Source of the DNA: Elusimicrobiota bacterium
Lineage (GTDB): Bacteria > Elusimicrobiota > UBA8919
NCBI GenBank assembly: GCA_028718185.1
Contig: JAQUMH010000005.1
Span: 62,001-126,000, forward strand
Length of the DNA stretch: 64,000 nt
Direction: 5' to 3'
Below the pieces are notes generated by a model. The model was not told the origin of the DNA. It worked only from the letters and a program-made list of their open reading frames with translations, and made no database searches. Both the position numbers and the translations under genes were made by a program. Shown in pieces: positions 16,977 to 24,846 of the stretch. The number at the start of each line of letters is the position of its first letter. Position 1 is the first letter of the stretch.

Positions 16977-17488
16977 TTTTTCTTACCCACTTTTCGCATT
17001 ATGGTCAAAACGCCTATAACTGAAGTAAAGAAAATAGTTGCAGCTGCAAGGGTATCATATACGCGGTAATTCAATAAGATAGAAACAACCACATTTGGCG
17101 CTCCGATTTTCTGGAAACTTTCGCTGAGATATAATTTGGATATCTTCATTATCGGATATCCAATCCTTGGGAGCTCATTAACTAAATAATATGCACAAAT
17201 AAGAAAAACTATAATGAATATGCTGACTACTATATATGGTAAAACTTCCCGCCGTTCATAATGAACTCCATCCCGGTCAACTGTACCGCGAATCAGTATG
17301 ATTAAAACTAAAATTTCAACAACAAGCTGTACAATCGCTAAATCCGGCGCTTTAAGCAAAAGGAAACATACAGATAAACCTAACCCGGTAGCACCTATAG
17401 AAATAACAGCAGAAAGTAAATCTTTCATTTCTATAGCAGCGATTGAACTTATTATCATGAAAATAATCAGTATTTTTAATATCAACAT
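16973..17488 (-). CDS. MbhD/MbhE-like fused antiporter subunit
   Basis: This 171-residue protein has five hydrophobic helices. The first half has the DUF4040/MbhD pattern (L-L-K-A-P-D-L-A-I-V-Q-L-V-V-E, about residues 44-58), corresponding to the C-terminal part of MrpA. The second half (about 95-171) resembles MbhE with N-Y-R-V-Y-D-T-L-A-A-A-T-I-F (about 141-154). In archaeal MBH these are separate proteins; here they are one chain, as in some bacterial Mrp modules. Confidence 0.85.
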   Translation of the reverse strand: MLILKILIIFMIISSIAAIEMKDLLSAVISIGATGLGLSVCFLLLKAPDLAIVQLVVEILVLIILIRGTVDRDGVHYERREVLPYIVVSIFIIVFLICAYYLVNELPRIGYPIMKISKLYLSESFQKIGAPNVVVSILLNYRVYDTLAAATIFFTSVIGVLTIMRKVGKKK

Positions 17489-17494
17489 TTAATC

Positions 17495-17660
17495 CCCAAA
17501 TTATGCCGACCAAGGTCGGCAACTACAACTATATTGTAGTGGCAAAGCTTGCTCTGCCTAATCGTTGCACCCCTTGTTTATTGTAGTTGCACACCCTTGG
17601 TGTGTATAACGAAAATATATTTTCCAATCACGCTAAGGCTTGCCAAGGGCAAGCCGCTAC
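17495..17660. repeat. Cluster of CTAC-tailed palindromes
   Basis: This spacer holds the palindrome GCCGACC-AA-GGTCGGC (17505-17520), a degenerate middle with TTGTAGTTGC/GCAACTACAA-type arms, and GGCTTGCC-AAG-GGCAAGCC (17637-17655) followed by GCTAC. It separates the NuoL-like and MbhD/E genes and holds no gene that I can see. Confidence 0.65.
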
Positions 17661-17689
17661 AGTATTTTATACAGAATAACAAATATAAA

Positions 17690-19600
17690 TCAACGGATCA
17701 AAACTAAAAGCAAAATTATTACGCCTATCAAACTCCAGCTCAAATATGTATGTAAATTACCTGTATGCATGTATGATAAAATAGCTCCGATTGATATAAA
17801 TATTTTCCTGAACCAATCGTATATGTCAAATATTTTTTCTTCAGCAAGGTCATACATAGTTTTAAAAAATCCTATATCTTTTATTGTCTGATAAAAATCT
17901 ACTCCCTTAACACGGGCATCATCAGATAATATCTCGCCACCTATATATATGTCTGACTTACGATACTTAACTTTAGATATCAAATAAACAACAAGACCTA
18001 TTAAAAGTCCGACAAAAATAAGTAATGTTGCCAATCTTGGCTGCCAGAAACCAGGGAAACCAGTTAATAGTTCATAGTTCGTAGTTGAGAGAGAAGGAAA
18101 AATAAAATATTTTAATGGAAGCTGGAATGCAAATACACCAAAAATTATACATAATCCGGCAAGTACAACCTGAGGTAACCACATGGACAATGGGACTTCT
18201 GAAAGGCGTTCTGATGTTCTTGTGTTCTTGTGTTCTTGTGTTATAATGTTCTCATGTTCTGATGGTTGGCCAAGAAATACTCCATGTAGAAGTTTAATAA
18301 ATGATGCTAATGTAAGTGCAGAACCGAACATTGCTGCCACTATAAATATCCACCATAACTTCGTCAATAAAGTAGAACCGGTAGTACCAACCTGAATTAT
18401 TCCTTGATATATCATCCATTTTGATACAAACCCGTTAGTAAGCGGTATCCCTGATATTGATAATGCTGCTATTAAGCAAGTTATGAATGTTATCGGCATA
18501 TATTTTGCCAATCCGCCAAGATTAGCTAAATCACTTGTTTTTGTTTTGTACTCAATAGAACCACCACATAAAAACAAACATGATTTATAAATTGCATGAT
18601 TTAGCATATGAAAAAGTCCGCCCGCAATACCTATAGGGTTACCTGTACCTATTCCTAATACCATATACCCTACCTGTGAAACAGCATGGTACGAAAGTAA
18701 TTTCTTTATATCATGCTGTATCATTGCCATAAATACTGCCATTATTATAGTTATTGCACCAATTAACATCAGCACAAAATTTAGAGTTGAAAATTGAGAG
18801 TTGAAAGAAAAAAAGCCGGTACATATTCGGATTAATAAATAAATACCGAGCAACTTATCCAAAGAAGCCGGTAAATATGCCGTTACAGGAATGGGTGCCG
18901 ATACTGCCATATCCGGTACCCATGTATGCAATGGCATCACACCTGCTTTTGCAAAAGCAGCTATTATTAAACATAAAAAAGTAACTATTGCCAGTCGGGA
19001 TGATAAAATAATATGTATCTTATCCATCTGCAGTGTTCCTGTTAACAACAAGATTATCGCTATACCAAGAATCATAAAACAATCGGAACCACCTATTATT
19101 ATGAAAGTTTTTTTAGCTGCAGAAGCTGAAGAAGAATGTTCTATTGTTCTTGTGTTCTTATGTTCTGAAGAATTGTTTACTGGTTCAGGGTTAATTTGTA
19201 TTAATAAATATAACGTTAACCCCAGGAAGCCCCAGAAAACCAGTAACAATATTAAATTATTTGACAAAACTGCACCGATAGCTGCTCCTAACGTCAATAA
19301 AATATAGCAGTAATATTGTGACAAGGAAATTTTTTGTTCACTACTCAAGTCCTGCATAAATTTCAGTGAATATAAAACAATTAGAAACCCGAAAAGTGTC
19401 ACAAATAAAACGACAAATCCTCCGAGAACATTAAAAACAAAATATTCAGATGAAGGTGGTGGTATAATAAATGCTAAAATACTTACAATAAATGTTACAA
19501 TAGATACCGACACAGCGACAACTTCAGTCGCCTTAGGTATTAATAAACAAATAATTCCACCTAATATAGGTAATCCGATTAAATAATAAATTAGATTCAT
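17690..19600 (-). CDS. NuoL/MrpA-like antiporter subunit with repeat insertions
   Basis: A 636-residue membrane protein with the proton-pumping core: H-T-W-V-P-D-M-A (near residue 224) and H-D-I-K-K-L-L-S-Y-H-A-V (about 290-301). It is a second antiporter-like subunit of the hydrogenase complex. Four stretches are encoded by degenerate microsatellites that keep the frame: 19134-19168 (E-H-K-N-T-R-T-I-E-H), 18781-18810 (F-N-S-Q-F-S-T-L-N-F), 18209-18262 (E-H-E-N-I-I-T-Q-E-H) and 18062-18090 (T-T-N-Y-E-L-L-T). They fall in hydrophilic loops or linkers between helices and are absent from the family as I know it. The last 60 residues form a soluble segment and final helix. Confidence 0.9.
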   Translation of the reverse strand: MNLIYYLIGLPILGGIICLLIPKATEVVAVSVSIVTFIVSILAFIIPPPSSEYFVFNVLGGFVVLFVTLFGFLIVLYSLKFMQDLSSEQKISLSQYYCYILLTLGAAIGAVLSNNLILLLVFWGFLGLTLYLLIQINPEPVNNSSEHKNTRTIEHSSSASAAKKTFIIIGGSDCFMILGIAIILLLTGTLQMDKIHIILSSRLAIVTFLCLIIAAFAKAGVMPLHTWVPDMAVSAPIPVTAYLPASLDKLLGIYLLIRICTGFFSFNSQFSTLNFVLMLIGAITIIMAVFMAMIQHDIKKLLSYHAVSQVGYMVLGIGTGNPIGIAGGLFHMLNHAIYKSCLFLCGGSIEYKTKTSDLANLGGLAKYMPITFITCLIAALSISGIPLTNGFVSKWMIYQGIIQVGTTGSTLLTKLWWIFIVAAMFGSALTLASFIKLLHGVFLGQPSEHENIITQEHKNTRTSERLSEVPLSMWLPQVVLAGLCIIFGVFAFQLPLKYFIFPSLSTTNYELLTGFPGFWQPRLATLLIFVGLLIGLVVYLISKVKYRKSDIYIGGEILSDDARVKGVDFYQTIKDIGFFKTMYDLAEEKIFDIYDWFRKIFISIGAILSYMHTGNLHTYLSWSLIGVIILLLVLIR

Positions 19601-19608
19601 AAATGTTT

Positions 19609-19702
19609 TGGTTATTGGGTTTTAGAGTTATAGGGTTATAGGGTTTAAACTCTATGAACTCTATAACTCTACAAACTCTAAAACTCTCTATATTCTATAA
19701 CG
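19609..19702. repeat. GGTTATAG octamer hairpin spacer
   Basis: GGTTATAG-type octamers (19611-19647) are followed by the complementary AACTCTAT type (19648-19700), giving a long imperfect hairpin between the large-subunit and NuoL-like genes. The TAG stop of the large subunit lies inside the repeat. Confidence 0.8.
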
Positions 19703-20888
19703 CTTTTCTTATTTGCTCTGTTTTTTCTTGCGACAATTTTATTAAATCAAAACCGTTCATTAGTTTTTTGTTTTTTTCTTTATCAATGACAGCAACTCTT
19801 TCCGTACAACAATAACAAGGGTCAACTGCTGCTAAAATTAAGGCAGCATCTGAAATTGTCTGACCTTTTACCGCATATTGGTCTGAAGGGACATTAACGT
19901 AAGAAGGTGCACGTATTTTGTGACGGACAGGCCTGCTGCTTTTATCTGAACGGACATAATGAAATACTTCACCTCTCGGTGCTTCGTGCCTGCCTATACC
20001 TTCTCCAACAGGGATTTCTTTTACATTTAAATCAAAGTTGCCTTCCGGTTCTTTTTTAAGTCCCTCAAGACAACCACGAATAATTTTTACCGATTCGTAC
20101 ATTTCAAGGATACGGACTGCCGCTTTATCAAAAACATCACCATTCTGCGCCAAAATAACTTTCCAGTCAACCATACCATATGCCGCGTATGGATCATCCC
20201 TGCGAATATCCATATCTAAACCTGATGCTCTTGCAGTAGGACCCACTACACAATATTTTATCGCAACATCCTTTGGTAATATTCCTACACCTTTTGTTCT
20301 TGCATGAATAACAGGGTCATCCATTACAGCACCTTTGAACATATCCAAAACAGGAACCAATTCATTACACATTTTTTCAATCTGAGGAATGTCTTTTTTT
20401 TCTATGTCCCGTCGCGTACCGCCAATTTTCATCATTGCATAGTGCTGGCGATTGCCTGATATAAACTCTAATATGTCACAAACTAATTCCCTATATTTCC
20501 AACTCCACATCCATACAGTATTGTAACCTATAAAATGCCCTGCTAAACCAAGCCACAGAAGATGCGAGTGTAATCGTTCTAATTCACCTACAACCGAACG
20601 AATATATTTTGCACGAACAGAAATTTCAAAACCTGCCAAATCCTCAACGGCATTTACATATGCAAAAGGATGGCTCGAAGAACAAATTCCGCATATCCTT
20701 TCAACTAGAAACGCCGACTGGTCCCAGTGCAGTGATTCTGAAAGTTTTTCTATCCCCCTGTGGTTATATCCTATTTCAATATCCATATCAACCACTCTTT
20801 CACCTTCAACATAGAGTTTAAAAAATTCTCCTTCTTCCTGTAAAGGATGATACGGACCGATAGGAATGATTGTTCTTTTATCGTTCAT
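19695..20888 (-). CDS. mbhL: Group 4 [NiFe]-hydrogenase large subunit
   Basis: This 397-residue NuoD/MbhL homologue keeps both nickel-binding pairs: E-R-I-C66-G-I-C69 with H73 (L1 motif) and D-P-C358-Y-C-C361-T-E-R (L2 motif). Complex I NuoD and the sulfur-linked Mbx/Mbs paralogues lack one or both pairs, so this is expected to evolve or consume hydrogen. R-x-G-G-T-R-R-D-I (about residues 150) matches the family. The chain continues 36 residues past C361, which would be removed in part by the HycI-type protease encoded downstream. The gene lies between octamer repeat spacers on both sides. Confidence 0.97.
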   Translation of the reverse strand: MNDKRTIIPIGPYHPLQEEGEFFKLYVEGERVVDMDIEIGYNHRGIEKLSESLHWDQSAFLVERICGICSSSHPFAYVNAVEDLAGFEISVRAKYIRSVVGELERLHSHLLWLGLAGHFIGYNTVWMWSWKYRELVCDILEFISGNRQHYAMMKIGGTRRDIEKKDIPQIEKMCNELVPVLDMFKGAVMDDPVIHARTKGVGILPKDVAIKYCVVGPTARASGLDMDIRRDDPYAAYGMVDWKVILAQNGDVFDKAAVRILEMYESVKIIRGCLEGLKKEPEGNFDLNVKEIPVGEGIGRHEAPRGEVFHYVRSDKSSRPVRHKIRAPSYVNVPSDQYAVKGQTISDAALILAAVDPCYCCTERVAVIDKEKNKKLMNGFDLIKLSQEKTEQIRKAL

Positions 20889-20897
20889 AGTCGTCTT

Positions 20898-20980
20898 TGT
20901 GTTTTAGAGTTATAGGGTTATTGGGTTATAGGGTTTCAACCCTAAAACTCTACAAACTCTATAACGCTATAACCCTTTTA
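20898..20980. repeat. GGTTATAG octamer hairpin spacer
   Basis: Left half 20901-20937 (TTTTAGAGTTATAGGGTTA type) and right half 20938-20976 (AACCCTAAAACTCTAC type) are near reverse complements. It lies between the NuoC-like and NuoD-like genes. Confidence 0.8.
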
Positions 20981-21421
20981 CTTTCTTCCTTCTCCTTGTC
21001 CCTGCCTTAATGGATAATCGCCTTCGGGCCAGTCGTCTCTTAACAAAAGATGTTTCAAATTCGGGTGACCTTTGAAATTTATTCCTAACAACTCCCACAT
21101 TTCTCTTTCAATCCACTCGGCACCTTTTATAATATGTGAAATGGTTTCAATTTCCGGTTTCTCTTTATTAGTAATTAAAACACGAAACGAAATAACACTA
21201 CCGTCTTTATCATCACTAAAATGATAAAGAATTTCAATTCCGTCTCTTCTATCAGTACCTGTAGCAATAATGAATCTTAACTTTATATCATCAAACAAAT
21301 ATTTTGATATGCTGACAATATCTGACGGTGAAATATCGAAATAGAACCTTTTTTTATTTTTTTCTTCGTATTTTTTAATTTTATTTCCAAGTTTTTCTTT
21401 TATTTGTTCAATAACATTCAT
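20978..21421 (-). CDS. mbhK: Hydrogenase NuoC/MbhK-type subunit
   Basis: The 147-residue protein is a NuoC/30-kDa-subunit homologue. It ends with the typical W-I-E-R-E-M-W-E-L-L-G-I-N-F-K-G-H-P (about residues 103-120) and the L-L-R-D-D-W-P-E-G-D-Y-P-L-R segment. This subunit has no cofactor and supports contact between the small and large hydrogenase subunits. It overlaps the NuoB-like gene by four bases. Confidence 0.93.
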   Translation of the reverse strand: MNVIEQIKEKLGNKIKKYEEKNKKRFYFDISPSDIVSISKYLFDDIKLRFIIATGTDRRDGIEILYHFSDDKDGSVISFRVLITNKEKPEIETISHIIKGAEWIEREMWELLGINFKGHPNLKHLLLRDDWPEGDYPLRQGQGEGRK

Positions 21422-21852
21422 TTTTCGCCTCTTAATGCTTTTATCAGTTTAACAACACCCATTATCATAGCTTCCGGTTTTGGCGGGCAACCCGGAACAT
21501 ATGCATTTACCGGAATAATTTTATCTAAAGGACCGCAGGTATTATAAGAATCTCTGAACATTATCTCTGAACAGGCACAATTTCCTATTGCAATAACCAA
21601 AATAGGTTTCGGTGCCTGCTCATAAATCCGTTTTAAGCGGTCTACAATTTTTTTATTTACAGCACCTGTAACCAAAAGCGCATCGGCATGCCGGATTGAA
21701 CCCACAAGCTGAATACCAAACCTTTCCAAATCATGCCGTGGTGTTAAAGCGTCCAGTATTTCAATATCGCAGTTATTACAAGGACTGCAAGCCGTGTGAA
21801 ACACCCAGATTGACTTGGTAAGTACTTTAAGTTTTAGAGTTTTAGAGTTCAT
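21418..21852 (-). CDS. mbhJ: Hydrogenase small subunit, NuoB/MbhJ type
   Basis: The 144-residue protein carries the proximal [4Fe-4S] ligands of NuoB-type small subunits: C25-N-N-C28-D-I-E, C92/C94 in G-N-C-A-C, and C122 in P-G-C-P-P-K-P. It hands electrons to the Ni-Fe site of the large subunit. Its ATG and first seven codons (M-N-S-K-T-L-K) are encoded by the octamer repeat that flanks the four-helix-bundle gene, so the N-terminus may have been rebuilt by the repeat. No clear ribosome binding site is visible. Confidence 0.93.
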   Translation of the reverse strand: MNSKTLKLKVLTKSIWVFHTACSPCNNCDIEILDALTPRHDLERFGIQLVGSIRHADALLVTGAVNKKIVDRLKRIYEQAPKPILVIAIGNCACSEIMFRDSYNTCGPLDKIIPVNAYVPGCPPKPEAMIMGVVKLIKALRGEK

Positions 21853-21869
21853 AGAGTTATAGGGTTTTT
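21831..21869. repeat. Octamer repeat, left bracket of IVP gene
   Basis: TTTTAGAG / TTATAGGG octamers run from the N-terminal codons of the NuoB-like gene through the stop codon of the four-helix-bundle gene. They are the reverse complement of the array at 22226-22270. Confidence 0.8.
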
Positions 21870-22225
21870 GATAAATATTTTATCAAATTTGAATCCATTT
21901 TTGCCACTTTATCTGCTTGATTGTATATGGAATAAAAAGTATTATCGTTTATATATTCCAAATCTTTCATAACATAAAGAATACTTTGAGTTTCAGAAAC
22001 AGATGCTTTTGAGATATATAAAAATTGTATAAATTCTTTATTTGAATGCCGTGAAAATCCTTCGGCAATATTACTCATTATTGATACAGAAGCACTCGTT
22101 AACTGGTTTACTAATCTATAATCTTTTTTAAATTTATCACAGCAATTAATTGTTTCATAAACCATTTTTACCAATTTTCTTGCCTCTTGCCAAACTTCCA
22201 AATCTTCAAACCTTTCTATTTTCAT
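21857..22225 (-). CDS. Four-helix-bundle (23S rRNA IVP-type) protein
   Basis: The 122-residue protein matches the four-helix-bundle family first found as the open frame in 23S rRNA intervening sequences: F-E-D-L-E-V-W-Q-E-A-R-K-L near the start, then Q-L-T-S-A-S-V-S-I-M-S-N-I-A-E-G-F-S-R (about residues 41-59). Its molecular role is not established. Here it interrupts the hydrogenase operon between the NuoB and NuoH homologues. It is bracketed by octamer arrays that are reverse complements of each other, which would place the gene in the loop of a long hairpin. Its TAA stop lies inside the left array, and its ATG directly abuts the right array. Confidence 0.92.
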   Translation of the reverse strand: MKIERFEDLEVWQEARKLVKMVYETINCCDKFKKDYRLVNQLTSASVSIMSNIAEGFSRHSNKEFIQFLYISKASVSETQSILYVMKDLEYINDNTFYSIYNQADKVAKMDSNLIKYLSKTL

Positions 22226-22270
22226 TATAACTCTATAACTCTATAACTCTATAACCCTATAACCCTAATA
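22226..22270. repeat. Octamer repeat, right bracket of IVP gene
   Basis: Five AACTCTAT / AACCCTAT octamers start at the base next to the ATG of the four-helix-bundle gene and end in the C-terminal codons of the NuoH-like gene. They can pair with 21831-21869. Confidence 0.8.
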
Positions 22271-23188
22271 TCCTATCGATGCTAAAACTATTGCAAAAAT
22301 TGAAAAAATTAGACAACTTCGCCAGAAAAATCGCATTGCCTGGTCAATCCTTACTCGTGGATTAGTATTTCTTATTAAAACAATTAAAACCAGAACCAAA
22401 ACATATTTTAAAATTCCCCAAATAATTGACATGCCTTCAAATTTTATACCGCCAAAAAATAAAATCACTGCAAAAAAGGGAATCACAAACAAAAGCATCA
22501 TACGATTTAATTTATGAATTGCAAGCAAGATACCGGAATATTCTATAAAAACACCGCCTGCTATTTCTGTTTCTGCTTCAGCCATATCAAATGGAACAAG
22601 CCCTAACTTTGCCTGGATTGATAGAAGAAAAACAATAAAAGCAATTATACCGGAAAATGAATTTAAAACAATTCCTTGTGTCTGCTGATATGAAACAATT
22701 TCACCTAACTTTATAGTCTGTAATTTTATAATTAATACTATTATCGATAAAATAAACGGAAGCTCGTAAGAAACATATAGCTTCATTTCACGTGAAGCAG
22801 CAAGTGAGGCAATCGGATTACCTGATGCGCTCGCACCCAAAATAACAGAAATTGGAGTAATTGCTAAAAGATAAATTACTACAATTAAATCACCGACAAA
22901 GAGCATCTGTGGATTTAACACAGATTTCCACAGAATCAAAGATACAAGTGTAGTGGAAGCTACCGCAAAAAAAGGTGCAAGAATAAAAATAGGGCTATTC
23001 GCATTATTTGGTATAATGGTCTCTCTATTTAAAAGTTTCACAAAATCATAAAACGGCTGAAAAAAAGGAGGACCTTGCCGCCATTGAACACGGGCAGTAA
23101 CCTTTCTGTCAATCCAGGAAACAACCATCCCGATAATAGCAGTAAACACAAACCCCGGAAAAACAACAAATTCAAATAATAATTTCAT
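22265..23188 (-). CDS. mbhM: Hydrogenase membrane anchor, NuoH/MbhM type
   Basis: This 307-residue protein has about eight helices and the NuoH signatures: S-W-I-D-R-K-V-T-A-R-V-Q-W-R-Q-G-P (about residues 24-40) and F-D-M-A-E-A-E-T-E-I-A-G-G (about 199-211), whose acidic residues are linked to the quinone/ion pathway in complex I. In membrane-bound hydrogenases it connects the hydrogenase arm to the ion-pumping arm. It is the first core subunit encoded after the ferredoxin gene and is separated from it by an octamer spacer. Confidence 0.95.
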   Translation of the reverse strand: MKLLFEFVVFPGFVFTAIIGMVVSWIDRKVTARVQWRQGPPFFQPFYDFVKLLNRETIIPNNANSPIFILAPFFAVASTTLVSLILWKSVLNPQMLFVGDLIVVIYLLAITPISVILGASASGNPIASLAASREMKLYVSYELPFILSIIVLIIKLQTIKLGEIVSYQQTQGIVLNSFSGIIAFIVFLLSIQAKLGLVPFDMAEAETEIAGGVFIEYSGILLAIHKLNRMMLLFVIPFFAVILFFGGIKFEGMSIIWGILKYVLVLVLIVLIRNTNPRVRIDQAMRFFWRSCLIFSIFAIVLASIGY

Positions 23189-23195
23189 AATAGTT

Positions 23196-23291
23196 ACGTT
23201 ATAGAGTTATAGGGTTATAGGGTTTTAGGGTTTTAGGGTTTTAGGGTTTTTAACTCTACAAACGCTACGAACTCTATAACTCTATAACTTT
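23196..23291. repeat. GGTTTTAG octamer hairpin spacer
   Basis: This is the longest clean array: TTATAGAG-TTATAGGG followed by four GGTTTTAG units (23198-23250), then AACTCTAC / AACTCTAT units (23252-23290). It forms a long hairpin between the polyferredoxin and NuoH-like genes. Confidence 0.85.
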
Positions 23292-23786
23292 TTACTTCTT
23301 CCATTTTAAACTATACACCAAAAGTTTATCGGATATTTTATAAATATTCTTCGACTCATCTTCTTCTATATCTACCCACTGTAAAATATTATCTTTGCAT
23401 GTACTGACACACATCGGCGGCTTACCGTTACTTCTATCAATACAATAGTCACATTGTGATGTCTTGTAAGGTAATATATCTAAATATATAGTACCAAAAG
23501 GACAGGCAACCGAACAAGTCTTACAGGAAGTACACCTCATAGAATATCTTTGTAAAATTCCTTCATTGTTTTTTTCAAGTGCTTCGTTAGGACATGAAAT
23601 AATGCAATCGGCACGTTTACATTGCCGGCATATAACATACTGTGCCGCTTTTGCAAGAAGTTTTTCAACACCATCATTTTTAGGTGCATCATAAGCAGTC
23701 CCTTGATGATAAAAATAGCTGCATTCGGAAGAAAAATCTTCCATTTTATAATACTTTTCCAAATCAATAAGAATTTTTTTATTCAT
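23292..23786 (-). CDS. Polyferredoxin, HycB/CooF type
   Basis: The 164-residue protein has cysteine clusters C-R-Q-C-K-R-A-D-C-I-I-S-C-P (about residues 53-66), C-T-S-C-K-T-C-S-V-A-C-P (81-92) and C-D-Y-C with a later C-V-S-T-C, typical of multi-cluster electron-transfer subunits such as HycB, CooF or HydN. It would carry electrons between the HydB/HydG-like flavin module and the hydrogenase core. It precedes mbhM and follows the HydG-like gene in the operon. Confidence 0.85.
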   Translation of the reverse strand: MNKKILIDLEKYYKMEDFSSECSYFYHQGTAYDAPKNDGVEKLLAKAAQYVICRQCKRADCIISCPNEALEKNNEGILQRYSMRCTSCKTCSVACPFGTIYLDILPYKTSQCDYCIDRSNGKPPMCVSTCKDNILQWVDIEEDESKNIYKISDKLLVYSLKWKK

Positions 23787-23839
23787 AAACCTTACCTAAT
23801 CACAAAGCGAGCAAGAAATTTATCCTACATTAATCGCGA

Positions 23840-23945
23840 GCGAGGGAGAAATTTCTGAAGAGCCTAAATTTGCGACTTATTATTTCCAGGAGCAAATGAT
23901 AGAGCGAGTTCTAACGAGCGTCTCGAAGAAATTTACTCCCGAACG
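23840..23945 (-). repeat. 106-bp dispersed element, copy 2
   Basis: This copy is about 90% identical to 12428-12533 over the full length without gaps. It has terminal inverted repeats around GGGAGAAATTT / AAATTTACTCCC. On the minus strand it starts one base after the TAG stop codon of the HydG-like gene. Confidence 0.75.
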
Positions 23946-23946
23946 G

Positions 23947-24765
23947 CTAGTCCCAAAGTTCCTCTAAATCCTTTATTTTATCGTATAAAAAAACCGGACC
24001 GTCTTTACATACAAAATAGGGACCTAACTGACAATGTCCGCATTTACCAAGACCGCAAGACATGTTTTTTTCCATTGAAAGATAAATATTTTTAGGTGAA
24101 AACCCTACTTCCAATAGTTTTTTCGTACCGAATTTCATCATTATCGGAGGCCCGCAGACAATAGCAACCGAATTTTTTAAATCAACTTTTACTTTATCCA
24201 AAAGACATGTCACGACCCCGACACTTTCTTTCCATACGCCTTCCGGACATTTATCTACACTTCTTAAAATATCCAACTTTTTTATTTTCTTCCAATCTTC
24301 AAATTCTGATTTATAAATTATATCTTCGGGACTCTTTGAACCGTAACATAAAGTAACCTTTTTAAATTTATCAATTTGTTTAACTAATGTTAAAAGAAAT
24401 GACCGTAACGGCGCCATCCCAACACCGCCACCCAATATCAAAACCTCTTTATCTACCATTTCTTCTATAGGATACCCTTTGCCATACGGACCGCGGATAC
24501 CGACAATATCGCCTTTTTTCAATTGATGTATTTTTTCAGTAACATATCCGGCTCTCATTATGGTAACATCTATTGTCTCAGTTTTATATGGTGAAGAAGA
24601 AGGAGTAAAAGGCGATTCTCCAATCCCGTTAAGTGAAAATTCAATAAATTGCCCGGTTACAAATGAAAATTTTTCAGACGGTTTTAGAGTAAATGTTTTT
24701 ATGTTGGAGCTCTCGTCTGTTATATTTACAACTTCCGCCTTAATTGGTTGATAAATGTTCTTCAT
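23947..24765 (-). CDS. HydG/AsrB-type FAD/NAD(P)-binding oxidoreductase
   Basis: The 272-residue protein has a ferredoxin-reductase FAD domain (about residues 1-98), an NAD(P)-binding domain with L-G-G-G-V-G-M-A-P-L-R (about 112-122) and a C-terminal [2Fe-2S] motif C-x4-C-x2-C-x7-C (about 237-253). This is the layout of sulfhydrogenase gamma (HydG) and AsrB. It likely exchanges electrons between NAD(P)H and the iron-sulfur chain. Its pairing with the HydB-like gene upstream in a group 4 hydrogenase operon is unusual. Such pairs usually accompany group 3b enzymes or sulfite reductase. Confidence 0.9.
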   Translation of the reverse strand: MKNIYQPIKAEVVNITDESSNIKTFTLKPSEKFSFVTGQFIEFSLNGIGESPFTPSSSPYKTETIDVTIMRAGYVTEKIHQLKKGDIVGIRGPYGKGYPIEEMVDKEVLILGGGVGMAPLRSFLLTLVKQIDKFKKVTLCYGSKSPEDIIYKSEFEDWKKIKKLDILRSVDKCPEGVWKESVGVVTCLLDKVKVDLKNSVAIVCGPPIMMKFGTKKLLEVGFSPKNIYLSMEKNMSCGLGKCGHCQLGPYFVCKDGPVFLYDKIKDLEELWD

Positions 24766-24770
24766 AAAGT

Positions 24771-24835
24771 TTGGAGAGTTATAGAGTTCATAGAGTTTAA
24801 ACCCTAAAACCCAATAACCCTAAAACGCTATAACA
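24771..24835. repeat. GGTTATAG octamer hairpin spacer
   Basis: GAGTTATAGAGTTCATAGAG (24775-24795) is followed by AACCCTAAAACCCAATAACC-type units (24800-24832). It lies between the HydB-like and HydG-like genes. Confidence 0.75.
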
Positions 24836-24846
24836 GTTTTTTATTC

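Noticed and set aside
11808-23188. Operon as respiratory complex I
   Set aside because: The large subunit keeps both nickel CxxC pairs, Mnh-type subunits are present, and NuoE/F/G are absent. A maturation protease ends the operon.
19609-24835. Octamer arrays as a CRISPR array or telomere-like contig end
   Set aside because: The units are directly adjacent with no unique spacers, and the arrays lie inside an operon in inverted halves. They are not at the window edge.
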